Shown: one piece after another, positions 14,395 to 21,415 of the stretch
Numbering within the stretch: the stretch's first letter is position 1
Layout: each line of letters begins with the position of its first letter
NCBI GenBank assembly: GCA_025964455.1
Contig: JAOPYU010000243.1
Span: 1 to 25,311 of the forward strand
Source: Thermoleophilia bacterium
Lineage (GTDB): Bacteria > Actinomycetota > Thermoleophilia > Gaiellales > SKUG01
DNA: 25,311 nucleotides
Reading direction: 5' to 3'
Position numbers and translations under genes: made by a program
The notes under the pieces: model-generated
The model's input: the letters and a program-made list of their open reading frames with translations, nothing else
Databases searched by the model: none
Told to the model about the DNA's origin: nothing

Positions 14395-15515
14395 TGTCCG
14401 TTTCCAGCCGCCTTGCGCTCCTCGCATCGATGTTCCTCGCACTGGCGTGGAACCCCTCCAGCGCCCTCGCCGTCGACGGCAGCGACTGCCGGACCTATCC
14501 CGAGGTCGCCCCGCGGATGCACGTGCAGAAGTTCGCTGCCACGGACGTCACCGGTGGGATCGCCGGGCTCCCCGATCGCGTCACCACGGACCTCGCGCCG
14601 GGCCAGCGCGGCCGAGTGTGCGTCGGTTTCCAGAACCGCACGGGTGACACCATCACGCTGCGGTTCCAGACGACCGACATCGGCGCGAACCGGGACGGTA
14701 CCCCGACCCCCTCCGGGACCGGCGACGAGGAGTACGGCGCCGGCTCGTGGCTCAAGCTCCCCCCGAAGAAAACGGTGGAGCTGCGCCACGGGGACCTGGT
14801 GTGGCTCGACATCAACGTCGACATCCCGGTCGACACCGCCGGCGGCAGCGCCTACGCGGGCGTTGCAGCCATGGCAGTCGATTCGGCGACGGTGGGCGCC
14901 CCCACCGGCTCGCAGGCGAAGGTCTCGCCCGCGATCGTGGTGCAGGTGTTCTTCGACGTGCAGGGCGACCTGAAACGATCCGGGCGAGTAGCGAAGCTGC
15001 GTTCGCCGCGAGTGATCTGGTGGGACGGGCTCGGCATCGATCGCGTCGGCTTCCTCGGCAAGCTGCGCGGCCCCGGTATCGCGCCGGTCCGGTTCCAGTG
15101 GGTCAATGACGGCTCGGTCACCGACCAGGTCTCCGGATCGCTCCGGATCGAGAGCTCGCTCGGCGGCAAGGACGTCACGCGGATCCCGGTCCCGCAACGG
15201 ATCATCCTGCGCGGATCCTCGCGCGAGATGGAGGCGACGTGGTCGAACGAGATCCCGTTCCTCGGGCGGTTCACGCCGACCCTCGAGATCACGGGATCTG
15301 ATGGCAAGCTCCATACCAAGGAGCTCCCGGCGATCTGGGTCATCCCCTCGTGGTACTACCTGCTGGCGCTCGTGATCGCGTTCGCAATCCCGATCTCGAT
15401 GCGGCGTCGATCCAGGCGGCGATACCGGGAGCTCGTGGCTCGCCTCGAAGCTGCTGAGGGGCGTGGCAGCGTCGATGGCGACTACGCTGATGAGGACTGG
15501 GATCACGACGCTTGA
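14394..15515 (+). CDS. Membrane-anchored DUF916-like surface protein (anchor C)
   Basis: The 373-residue product starts at GTG 14394; a later ATG at codon 13 would cut the signal peptide (RLALLASMFLALAWNPSSALA). The first domain has the DUF916 pattern: LAPGQRGRVCVGFQNRTGD, DIGANRDG, then VDIPVDTAGGSAYAGVAAM. The second carries SPRVIWWDGLG, VNDGSVTDQVSGSLRI and ILRGSSREMEATWS, which align with anchor B. VIPSWYY begins the membrane helix (about 314-336), followed by an Arg-rich stretch and an acidic tail DYADEDWDHDA. It is likely an extracellular adaptor holding subunit c. Its ribosome site is poor and lies in a hairpin, whereas subunit c has a good one, again suggesting excess subunit over anchor. 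Confidence 0.82.
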   Translation: MSVSSRLALLASMFLALAWNPSSALAVDGSDCRTYPEVAPRMHVQKFAATDVTGGIAGLPDRVTTDLAPGQRGRVCVGFQNRTGDTITLRFQTTDIGANRDGTPTPSGTGDEEYGAGSWLKLPPKKTVELRHGDLVWLDINVDIPVDTAGGSAYAGVAAMAVDSATVGAPTGSQAKVSPAIVVQVFFDVQGDLKRSGRVAKLRSPRVIWWDGLGIDRVGFLGKLRGPGIAPVRFQWVNDGSVTDQVSGSLRIESSLGGKDVTRIPVPQRIILRGSSREMEATWSNEIPFLGRFTPTLEITGSDGKLHTKELPAIWVIPSWYYLLALVIAFAIPISMRRRSRRRYRELVARLEAAEGRGSVDGDYADEDWDHDA

Positions 15516-15568
15516 GGCGTCGTCCAGTATGGCGTTCGAAGCGCATTACAATTTTCCCATAACGTACT

Positions 15569-15595
15569 TAATAATCTGCAACTAGCTGCCGATGG
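15569..15595 (+). promoter_or_regulatory. Weaker sigma-28-like element in an AT-rich patch
   Basis: TAAT (15569-15572), 15 bases, GCCGATGG (15588-15595): three of four and six of eight matches to TAAA-N15-GCCGATAA with exact spacing. The surrounding bases 15540-15590 are conspicuously AT-rich. It would drive the gene at 15693 or a short leader RNA. Confidence 0.4.
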
Positions 15596-15614
15596 TCTTC
15601 TGGTTGGAGGGCGA

Positions 15615-15639
15615 CGCCCCGCGGACGAGCGGGGCGTTT
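15615..15639 (+). terminator. Rho-independent-like terminator
   Basis: CGCCCCGC-GGACGA-GCGGGGCG followed by TTTG. It lies 100 bases after anchor C and about 20 after the putative promoter at 15569-15595. It may end the c-C transcript or act as an attenuator in the leader of the next gene. Confidence 0.7.
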
Positions 15640-15692
15640 GTCGTCAGACGGGGCGCGCGCCATGGGGGGCGCCTCGGGACGAACTGGAATTC

Positions 15693-16337
15693 GTGGCTTT
15701 CGATCTATTCGCATCAGCCAAGACGACCGCGATCGCAGCGCTCGTCTCGGCGTCATTCGCCTCACCGATCGTCGCCAAGAGCGACGTCGTGTCGAGCGCG
15801 TTCGGGGGCAGCGGCCCCCGTGCCGAGCAGGTCGTCGCCGGCGGTGTCGCATTCTCGATGCCCAAGGCGTGGGGTCGATTGGGTTCCAGTGCGACCACCC
15901 ATGACGGCGACGCCGCGGCCGAGGGCGATCGCATCGGCACGGTCGTGAGCGGCCTGTGTCCTGGCGGAAGCGCCGGCGCGACGTGCCGCGACGGTGTCCA
16001 GCTGACATTCATCACCTACTCCGGCGCGAAGCAGCACGAGCTGCCGCTGCTCTCCAAGCTCGAGCGCCAGCTCGACACGCAGCTGGCCGACAAGTACGCC
16101 GTCTTCGAGAAGCTCGAGGCCAAGCAGCGCCCGGGTCTCGACGGCATCCGCTACCTGGACTACGCCTTCACCTACCACGTGGGCACGGCTGTCCGGCACG
16201 AGCGCATCGCGGCGTTCCGTCACTCGGACGGGAGCGGTGTGATCGCACTCTCGACGGGTGCCGAGCTGGGCGCCCACGATGCCGCGATCAGTCGGTTCCT
16301 CGAGGGTGGCCACGCTGCCGTCGATGGTGAGCGCTGA
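15693..16337 (+). CDS. Hypothetical exported protein, 214 aa
   Basis: GTG 15693 opens a product with a plausible signal peptide (FASAKTTAIAALVSASFASPIVA). The mature part has two Cys close together (LCPGGSAGATC), strands such as GVQLTFITYSG, a charged helix LSKLERQLDTQLADKYAVFEKLEAK, and further strands (GIRYLDYAFTYHV, SGVIALSTGAEL). This suggests a single alpha/beta exported domain. I do not recognise the family. The ribosome site is weak. The gene follows the surface locus after a terminator, with a possible sigma-28-like promoter upstream, so it may belong to the same regulon. It is convergent with the transglycosylase-like gene. Confidence 0.7.
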   Translation: MAFDLFASAKTTAIAALVSASFASPIVAKSDVVSSAFGGSGPRAEQVVAGGVAFSMPKAWGRLGSSATTHDGDAAAEGDRIGTVVSGLCPGGSAGATCRDGVQLTFITYSGAKQHELPLLSKLERQLDTQLADKYAVFEKLEAKQRPGLDGIRYLDYAFTYHVGTAVRHERIAAFRHSDGSGVIALSTGAELGAHDAAISRFLEGGHAAVDGER

Positions 16338-16353
16338 CGCGCCCCGTCCCGGA

Positions 16354-16388
16354 TTTTTCTCTCGCGCGCACGCGCGCGTGAAGAAAAG
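16354..16388. terminator. Bidirectional terminator
   Basis: TTTTTCTCTCGCGCG pairs imperfectly with CGCGCGTGAAGAAAA, so the T-rich and A-rich ends give U-runs in either direction. It sits between the convergent stops at 16337 and 16410. Confidence 0.75.
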
Positions 16389-16409
16389 TGGTTCCTGCCG
16401 CGACTTGGT

Positions 16410-17033
16410 TCAGAGCGCGAGGTCGGCGTACAGGTCGTCGACGTCGGGTTCCGCCGGGGTCGGCTCCGCCACGATCCCGGCGCCGGGCGACGATGCGAGG
16501 CGGGCAGCCCACGGCCGCTCCTCGCGATAGCGGTGCACGCGTCGTCCAGCATGCTCGGCGCGTGCATCGTGGCCGAAGAACGCCACGGACGCGCGTCGCC
16601 ACGAGCCGGTCTGCTCGTGCAGCCAGTGCAGCAGGTTCGCCGCGTACCGGATGTTCGCGCGCGCGTCGCTCATCGCAGCCGGGAAGGCGTCCGGGTGCCA
16701 GTGATCACTCAGCTGCATGCAGCCCCAGCGGGTGCCTGCATCGGAGCCCGCGCCATCGGGCGTGGCGAGCGTGCGTCCGCCTGGCTCGTACTGGCGCCAT
16801 CCGGACGCGTACCAGCAGATCGCGCGCAGCAGGTCCGCGGGGACCGCGCACAGCTCCGCTTCCTCCGCGAGCAGGTGGTCGTAGCGTGCAAGCGACTCGT
16901 CGGAGACGTCGGCTGCGTCGGATGCCCGATCCGCCGAGTCCTGGAAGCGGCGCAGCAGCGGCGAGCTTGCGACGCCGAGGCGACGCATGGGCGTGATTCG
17001 CGGGCGGCGACGCACTGGGGTGGTGGTCGTCAT
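16410..17033 (-). CDS. Lytic transglycosylase-like protein lacking the catalytic Glu
   Basis: The 207-residue product has a basic N-terminus (PVRRRPRITPMRR) and then an SLT/lysozyme-like core: PADLLRAICWYASGWRQY, RWGCMQLSDHW, ARANIRYAANLLHWLHEQTGSWRRASVAFFGH. In active SLT domains the first block reads (Q/x)ESxW with Glu as the general acid. Here position 76 is Ala (codon GCG, YASGW), so classical murein cleavage is unlikely and a peptidoglycan-binding or scaffold role is possible. No signal peptide is obvious. The C-terminus is acidic (EPDVDDLYADLAL). The ATG overlaps the stop of the 94-aa gene as ATGA, showing coupling. Confidence 0.78.
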   Translation of the reverse strand: MTTTTPVRRRPRITPMRRLGVASSPLLRRFQDSADRASDAADVSDESLARYDHLLAEEAELCAVPADLLRAICWYASGWRQYEPGGRTLATPDGAGSDAGTRWGCMQLSDHWHPDAFPAAMSDARANIRYAANLLHWLHEQTGSWRRASVAFFGHDARAEHAGRRVHRYREERPWAARLASSPGAGIVAEPTPAEPDVDDLYADLAL

Positions 17034-17314
17034 CGGAATGCTCGCTCCCACGGCTCTTCGTACGGAAGTGAATCGGAGTACGGCGAGGGCGAGAAGGCCG
17101 GACGCACGTGTCGGAAGCGCGCGCCCTGGGGCGCCGTGCGTGGTCGCCGGCGACGGCGCTGCGAACCCTGCAGGGTGCCGCCGCCTCCGGCGACCGGATC
17201 TTCCTCGAGTGCTGACTCGGCCTCGAGCGCGCTTGCAGCCGGACGTGTCGGCGGCATGGCTCGGTGGTCGATGAACAGCCCCCGGTTCTCCTTCAGGTAG
17301 TCGAGGAAGCTCAT
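17030..17314 (-). CDS. Hypothetical small basic protein, 94 aa
   Basis: ATG 17314 has a good AAGGAG site. The product starts MSFLDYLKENRGLFIDHRAM, a probable amphipathic helix, then a low-complexity Ala/Glu stretch, a GGGG linker, and a basic segment (QRRRRRPRTAPQ) before an aromatic, acidic end. It is probably mostly disordered. It is translationally coupled (ATGA) to the transglycosylase-like gene, so the two proteins may act together. Family not recognised. Confidence 0.65.
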   Translation of the reverse strand: MSFLDYLKENRGLFIDHRAMPPTRPAASALEAESALEEDPVAGGGGTLQGSQRRRRRPRTAPQGARFRHVRPAFSPSPYSDSLPYEEPWERAFR

Positions 17315-17399
17315 CCTCGTGCTCCTTCAGTCGGCGCGCCGGCCCTGCCGTGATGACAGGGAGGCACGCGGTGGTGCTTCTCCTGAGCATCGAGGAGCG

Positions 17400-17445
17400 G
17401 AAGCGGCCAGTTGCAGGCCGCAGCGGCCTGCGCGGTGGCCGCTTC
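17400..17445. other. Nested inverted repeats
   Basis: Outer arms GAAGCGGCCA (17400-17409) and TGGCCGCTTC (17436-17445) enclose GCAGGCCGC-A-GCGGCCTGC (17413-17431). RNA from either strand would fold strongly. It could be a 5' leader structure of the minus operon, a terminator, or a small structured RNA. Confidence 0.55.
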
Positions 17446-17562
17446 TGGATGAAACGGCTGGAAGCGGGCGGCGGGGCCCGCATCACTAGTGCAGCTAGTT
17501 ATTATGCTACTGGACCAAATGGTCCGATATTAGTCCACATGTCCTACGTCCAGCTTCACCAC

Positions 17563-17589
17563 GAAACCTTTGCAAACCGGCGTCGATAC
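17563..17589 (+). promoter_or_regulatory. Sigma-28-like promoter of the chemoreceptor operon
   Basis: GAAA (17563-17566), 15 bases, GTCGATAC (17582-17589): three of four and six of eight matches to TAAA-N15-GCCGATAA, with the same spacing as the surface-gene elements. Sigma-28 control of chemoreceptors is usual in flagellated bacteria. A GGACCA-AA-TGGTCC palindrome at 17512-17525 lies about 40 bases upstream and could be an operator. Confidence 0.5.
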
Positions 17590-17676
17590 TAGTCCGGCAC
17601 TCGCACCGCCCGGATATCAGACAGCCTCCGCACTGGGGCTCCGGTCGTGCGGCACCGACAGACCAAGGGATCTAAC

Positions 17677-19173
17677 GTGGGGATCGAAGTATTCTTCGCA
17701 GTGACGACTGCACTGTTCGCCGGTACCACCATGTGGGCGTGGCGACGAGGGGGCGGCGGCGACAACGCGCGCCTCGACATGCTGCAGGGGCGGCTCGAGA
17801 GCCTCTCCAACGTGTGCCTCACCGGCCTCGGTGGAGCGCTCGACGCCATGCGGCGTGGTGACTACTCGATTCGCCTCGAGCCCAAGACCGAGCTCATGCC
17901 GGCTCCGACTGGCGATTCGACCGTCGACGAGCTGATCCGCACCTTCAACGACATGCTCGTGAAGGCGCAGGGCGGGCTGGTCGCCTACAACGACGTGGCC
18001 GACAAGTACGAGGGCCTCATGGGTCGCCTCGACCTGGTCACGATCAGCCTGACGTCGCTCAACAACGTGTGCCTCACGGGCCTCGGCGGCGCGCTGGTCG
18101 CCATGGGCGAGGGTGACCTCACCCATCGCCTCGAGCCGAAGACCGAGTTCGTGGAGGTCGATGCCAATGACATCGACGTCGTCGCGAACCTCGTGCAGAC
18201 GTTCAACGAGATGCTCGCGAAGGCGCAGGGCGGACTCGGCGCGTTCAACAACGTCGCCGACCAGTGGACCGACGTGATCGGCGAGCTCAACGAGGCCGTC
18301 GACCGCATGGGCTCTGCAGCAAGCGGCCTGGCGACCAACGCGCGTGAGGTCGGCCGGAGCGCCGACGAGGTCGCACAGTCGGTCGGCGAGCTCGCTGCCG
18401 GCGCCGAGCGACAGGTCACGATGCTCGACGACGCACGCTCGGTCGCGGAGCGTGCACATGCGGCTTCGTCCGACGCCCACGAGCGCACGGGCCAGGGCGT
18501 GGAGACCATGACCCAGGCCGGTTCTGCGATGGACGTGCTGCAGACCAGCTCGGGGGACGTGCTCGATTCCATGCGGACGCTCGCGGAGAAGAGCGACCAG
18601 ATCGGTGGCATCGTCGATTCCATCAGCGGCATCGCCGACCAGACCAACCTCCTCGCCCTCAACGCAGCGATCGAGGCGGCACGTGCCGGTGAGCAGGGAC
18701 GCGGATTCGCGGTCGTCGCCGACGAGGTCCGCAAGCTCGCGGAGGAGAGCCGCCACGCGGCACAGGAGATCGCCGGCATCCTCGCGGACATCGGTTCCTC
18801 CACGAGCGTGACGATGGGCCTGGTGGAGCAGAGCGTCGAGCGTACGGGCGACGGTCTCAAGCTGGTCGAGGAAGCGCGTGAGGCGTTCGCCTCGATCGAG
18901 AAGGCGGTGGCGGAGGTCGTCGCCGGCGTCGACCAGATCAGCCTCGCGACCGAAGAGGTCGCGAGCGTGGCGACGCAGAGCTCGGCGTCGACCGAGGAGG
19001 TCTCGGCCTCGACGGAGGAGACCGCCGCATCGATGCAGGAAGTCTCGGCATCGAGCGACGAGCTCAGCTCGCTGAGCGTCCGGCTCGGCACGCTGGCAGG
19101 GCGGTTCAAGATCGACGCCGCCCAGGGCTCGCGTGCGGGCAGCAACGTCATCGAGCTGCGCGAGGTGGCGTGA
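17677..19173 (+). CDS. Methyl-accepting chemotaxis protein with duplicated HAMP-like module
   Basis: I start at GTG 17677 because AAGGGA precedes it by 6 bases and the membrane helix begins at once ([20 protein letters not shown]). This gives 498 residues. There is no periplasmic ligand domain. Instead two 85-residue modules follow, each with [13 protein letters not shown]-x8-EPKTE and TFN(D/E)ML-K/A-KAQGGL; they resemble HAMP-type linkers in tandem. The long coiled-coil signalling domain carries the CheA/CheW-binding tip [20 protein letters not shown] (from residue 319). Several Glu/Ala-rich repeats ([15 protein letters not shown]) are likely methylation helices. The protein should signal to CheA from the membrane inner face. 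cheW follows with a TGATG overlap. Confidence 0.95.
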   Translation: MGIEVFFAVTTALFAGTTMWAWRRGGGGDNARLDMLQGRLESLSNVCLTGLGGALDAMRRGDYSIRLEPKTELMPAPTGDSTVDELIRTFNDMLVKAQGGLVAYNDVADKYEGLMGRLDLVTISLTSLNNVCLTGLGGALVAMGEGDLTHRLEPKTEFVEVDANDIDVVANLVQTFNEMLAKAQGGLGAFNNVADQWTDVIGELNEAVDRMGSAASGLATNAREVGRSADEVAQSVGELAAGAERQVTMLDDARSVAERAHAASSDAHERTGQGVETMTQAGSAMDVLQTSSGDVLDSMRTLAEKSDQIGGIVDSISGIADQTNLLALNAAIEAARAGEQGRGFAVVADEVRKLAEESRHAAQEIAGILADIGSSTSVTMGLVEQSVERTGDGLKLVEEAREAFASIEKAVAEVVAGVDQISLATEEVASVATQSSASTEEVSASTEETAASMQEVSASSDELSSLSVRLGTLAGRFKIDAAQGSRAGSNVIELREVA

Positions 19174-19673
19174 TGTCGGACCTCCAGCTGGTCGCGTGCC
19201 GCGTGTCGGGGGTCGAGTACGCCTTCCCGATCGTCGCGGTCCGCGAGGTCATCCGCGGGGTGACGGCGCAGCCGATCGGCTCCGCGGACCCCACGGCCCT
19301 CGGCATCGTAGACCTGCGTGGCACCGCCATGCCGGTGCACGACCTGGCGCTCGCGCTGGGTGGACTCAAGAGCAGCCCGATCGCGTTCGAGGATCCGAAC
19401 CGCACCGAGACGGTGGGCGGCGAGGACGCCGATGCGCATGACGGTCGGCGGATCGTGGTGACCTCGCTCGGCGACAGCCAGGGCGTGGTCGGATGGCTCG
19501 TGGACGGCGTGGACGAGGTGCTCGTCGTGGACGGCAGTGCGATCGAGGACGTCGATCGCACGACCAGCGTCGTCGTCCGCCAGATCGCACACGTCGGCGA
19601 CGGACGGCTCCTGCCGATCCTCGACGTGGACCACCTGCTCGGCGGGCGCGCCTCCTTCGAGGAAGCCGCCTGA
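19173..19673 (+). CDS. cheW: Chemotaxis coupling protein CheW
   Basis: The 166-residue product has the CheW two-beta-barrel pattern: QLVACRVSGVEYAFPIVAVREVI at the start, IVDLRGTAMPVHDLALALG in the middle, and GWLVDGVDEVLVV then LLPILDVDHLLGG at the end. A variable acidic insertion (about residues 70-90, GGEDADAHDG) separates the halves. CheW links receptors to the kinase CheA. The ATG overlaps the receptor stop (TGATG), with GAGGTGG just upstream, so the pair is co-translated and this CheW is probably dedicated to that receptor. No cheA, cheY or methylation enzymes are in the window. Confidence 0.93.
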   Translation: MSDLQLVACRVSGVEYAFPIVAVREVIRGVTAQPIGSADPTALGIVDLRGTAMPVHDLALALGGLKSSPIAFEDPNRTETVGGEDADAHDGRRIVVTSLGDSQGVVGWLVDGVDEVLVVDGSAIEDVDRTTSVVVRQIAHVGDGRLLPILDVDHLLGGRASFEEAA

Positions 19674-19686
19674 CGGAACGAATGCA

Positions 19687-19726
19687 CGAGGGCCCCGGCC
19701 GCGCACGTCGCGACCGGGGCCCTCGG
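19687..19726 (+). terminator. Terminator after cheW
   Basis: CGAGGGCCCCGG and CCGGGGCCCTCG form a 12-bp perfect stem with an inner CGCG/CGCG stem, followed by TTG. It starts 13 bases after the cheW stop. Confidence 0.88.
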
Positions 19727-19810
19727 TTGCTCCGGGGGACGGGACCCGCACGACTGCTCCCACGCACTGGTTCCGCCTCAGTTGCTCGCGGGAGCATCCC
19801 CGCGCGACAA

Positions 19811-19857
19811 GTCGGCGTGGGGCGGGCGTGGGTCGGCGTGGGTCGGCGTGGTCGGCG
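19811..19857. repeat. Short tandem GTCGGCGTGG repeats
   Basis: About four and a half tandem copies of GTCGGCGTGG, one diverged (GGCGGGCGTG). They are non-coding and lie between two terminator hairpins. I see no gene in 19727-19870; a small TGCTC-GCGG-GAGCA hairpin at 19783-19796 is the only other feature. Confidence 0.7.
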
Positions 19858-19870
19858 ACACGCCCGTCGT

Positions 19871-19920
19871 CTGAGGTCCGCGTTCGATTCCGCAGAGCGG
19901 AACTCGAACAGCGACCTCAG
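19871..19920 (-). terminator. Long imperfect hairpin at the end of the HD-domain gene
   Basis: CTGAGGTC/GACCTCAG, GTTCGA/TCGAAC and TTCCGC-AGA-GCGGAA stack into a 50-base stem-loop. The outer arm includes the stop codon of the minus-strand HD gene (19917-19919). Probable terminator, possibly bidirectional. Confidence 0.65.
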
Positions 19921-20864
19921 ATCGTGAAGCGGTCGAGCAGGCGTTTTTCCTGCTCGTGGACGGTCACCTGGATCTCGACGTGGGATTCCAGGCCGGAGCC
20001 CTTGAGCTTCTTGCGCAGCAGCTCGTCGACCTGGAACACGCCGCTCGAGTTGTTCATCTCGATCTGCACCTCGATGGCGCGGGTGCGGCCCGGCTGCAGG
20101 CGCACTCGATCGACCGCGGCGGCGCTCAGGGCGTGGATGGAGAGCGATCCCTGCTCGAATGGGATGCGCGAGCGGCCGTGGGTCATGTCGAGCGAGTCGC
20201 CGACGCGGACCACGCCGGCCTCGATGGTGAGCGGCCGGCCGTCGCTGCGATGGGTGATGATCGACTGGAGCGCCTCGCTCACGACGGCGGTGCGTGCGAC
20301 GGTGTCGTAGATGCCGTCGAGCAGCTCACGTGCCTTGCGGTCGGCGAGGAAGAGCGAGAACTCCTCGTGGCCGATCCGGTGGATGCTCATGCCGACGTCG
20401 TGGAGCAGGCAGCCGAGCACGACCACGACCTCGGCGTCCTTCTGCGTCATGCCGTAATCGGTGACCATCGCGGGCTGGACTCCGGCCTTGGCGAGCAGTC
20501 GCAGCAGCTTCAGGCCGATGTTGGTCACGATCTGCATGTGGACCCAGGAATGGTCGTTCATGCCCATGCGCGCGACGGCGTTCAGGTTGGCGATGTGCCA
20601 CCACGTGCGGAGCTCGTCGTCGGCGTTCACGCGCTCGAGCAGCTGCTCCAGCACGCGGTTTCCCCGCGTCGGCACATTGATTCGCGCTTCCGCGATGAAC
20701 TCGTGCACGGGCCGCTCGGACAGCGCTCCCTGCCGGTCGGAGGCCAATTCTCGAGCAAGGTTCGAAACTGGTATTTCACTCGTGAATGCAGGCTCTTCTG
20801 CCGGGGAGTGGTGGTCCTCGGCAGGGTGCTGGTGGCCTTCGATGTCGTTCGGTGCGTCGTCCAT
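19917..20864 (-). CDS. HD-domain metal-dependent phosphohydrolase-like protein
   Basis: ATG 20864, with AAGGA upstream, gives 315 residues. The first 30 residues are acidic and His-rich (EGHQHPAEDHHSPAEE) and probably disordered. The HD fold follows: H105 and H109 (NDHSWVHMQ), the H155-D156 doublet (GCLLHDVGM), another His pair (IHRIGHEEF) and D223 (VGDSLDMTHG). This supplies metal ligands for phosphate-ester hydrolysis, as in HD-family nucleotidases and phosphodiesterases. The C-terminal 80 residues look like a beta-rich domain (RAIEVQIEMNNSSGVFQVDELL; SHVEIQVTVHEQEKRL). The substrate is unknown; there is no HD-GYP signature, so a c-di-GMP role is not supported. It is divergent from the HU gene. 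Confidence 0.85.
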   Translation of the reverse strand: MDDAPNDIEGHQHPAEDHHSPAEEPAFTSEIPVSNLARELASDRQGALSERPVHEFIAEARINVPTRGNRVLEQLLERVNADDELRTWWHIANLNAVARMGMNDHSWVHMQIVTNIGLKLLRLLAKAGVQPAMVTDYGMTQKDAEVVVVLGCLLHDVGMSIHRIGHEEFSLFLADRKARELLDGIYDTVARTAVVSEALQSIITHRSDGRPLTIEAGVVRVGDSLDMTHGRSRIPFEQGSLSIHALSAAAVDRVRLQPGRTRAIEVQIEMNNSSGVFQVDELLRKKLKGSGLESHVEIQVTVHEQEKRLLDRFTI

Positions 20865-21009
20865 GCATGCAATCCTTGCCCCGTCTCGACCGGCTCCAAC
20901 CCGCATCAGCAGGTTGAAAACACCGAACGAGGCGTACAGGATGTCGACGTCGTGTCGGGGGAGAGCCTCGGGTCGACATCACGAACGACTCAACTGAGGA
21001 GTGGGAAAC

Positions 21010-21300
21010 ATGGGTCTGACCAAGACTGGTCTCATCGAAAAGGTCGCCGATCGCGCCGACCTTTCCAAGAAGGATGCTGGCGAGGCCGTCGAGGCCGTGC
21101 TGTGGGCAATCGAGGGCGAGCTCAAGAGCGGCTCCGACGTCAACATCACCGGCTTCGGCAAGTTCTCCGTCTCGGAGCGCGCAGCGCGCCAGGGCGTGAA
21201 CCCCCGCACCGGCGAGAAGATGCAGATCGCCGCAGCTCGCGTCCCGCGCTTCACGCCGGGCAGCAAGCTCAAGGAGACGGTGAACGGCAAGAAGAAGTAA
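21010..21300 (+). CDS. hup: HU-family DNA-binding protein
   Basis: The 96-residue protein is a standard-length HU: MGLTKTGLIEKVADRADLSKKDAGEAVEAVL, then ITGFGKFSVSERAARQGVNPRTGEKMQI, and the arm end ARVPRFTPGSKLKETV. The beta-arm with R-NPRTGE bends DNA in the minor groove as a dimer, compacting the nucleoid. It ends KGKK-like (NGKKK) without the long Lys/Ala tail found on mycobacterial and streptomycete HU forms. ATG 21010 is chosen over GTG 21001 because GAGGAG lies at the right distance only for the ATG. A possible weak promoter (TTGAAA at 20914, TACAGG at 20935) lies upstream. Confidence 0.96.
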   Translation: MGLTKTGLIEKVADRADLSKKDAGEAVEAVLWAIEGELKSGSDVNITGFGKFSVSERAARQGVNPRTGEKMQIAAARVPRFTPGSKLKETVNGKKK

Positions 21301-21325
21301 TTCACTTCCTCGAGTTCACTTCGAC

Positions 21326-21351
21326 GGGCGTCGTCCTCCGGGACGGCGCCC
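21326..21351 (+). terminator. Terminator after HU
   Basis: GGGCGTCGTCC-TCCG-GGACGGCGCCC is an 11-bp stem with one G-T pair, followed by TTCGTGTCTTCCT. It separates HU from murE. Confidence 0.8.
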
Positions 21352-21400
21352 TTCGTGTCTTCCTGGCCCCGTGCTGCGGCGCGCCATCCGCCCGAGGCGG

Positions 21401-21406
21401 TAGGAT
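21401..21406 (+). promoter_or_regulatory. -10-like TAGGAT of the mur operon
   Basis: TAGGAT ends 9 bases before the murE GTG, so the transcript would have a leader of only a few bases. No Shine-Dalgarno site is present at the right distance, consistent with leaderless or near-leaderless initiation. Confidence 0.5.
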
Positions 21407-21415
21407 TTCGCCACT

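Larger units (their letters stand above)
17315..17676. promoter_or_regulatory. Structured divergent intergenic region
   Basis: This 362-base gap between the minus small gene and the chemoreceptor holds no convincing gene. It contains a nested hairpin (17400-17445), an ACTAG-TGCAG-CTAGT inverted repeat (17485-17499), a GGACCA-AA-TGGTCC palindrome (17512-17525) and a sigma-28-like box (17563-17589). Bases about 17485-17590 are much richer in A+T than the flanks. Confidence 0.6.

Noticed and set aside
13458..15506. 682-codon minus-strand frame opposite subunit c and anchor C
   Set aside because: The plus-strand genes are paralogues of b and B; the minus frame is low-complexity shadow.
14394..15515. 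Sortase-anchored surface protein
   Set aside because: No LPxTG-type motif precedes the membrane helix, and the cytosolic tail is too long and acidic.
17328..17354. Sigma-28-like GCCGACTG before the 94-aa minus gene
   Set aside because: The -35 half is poor and the start of transcription would fall inside the ribosome site.
17563..17670. c-di-GMP (GEMM) riboswitch before the chemoreceptor, suggested by GCAAACC
   Set aside because: The second conserved block (CGCAAAGCC-like) and the helix layout are missing; GCAAACC falls in the promoter spacer.
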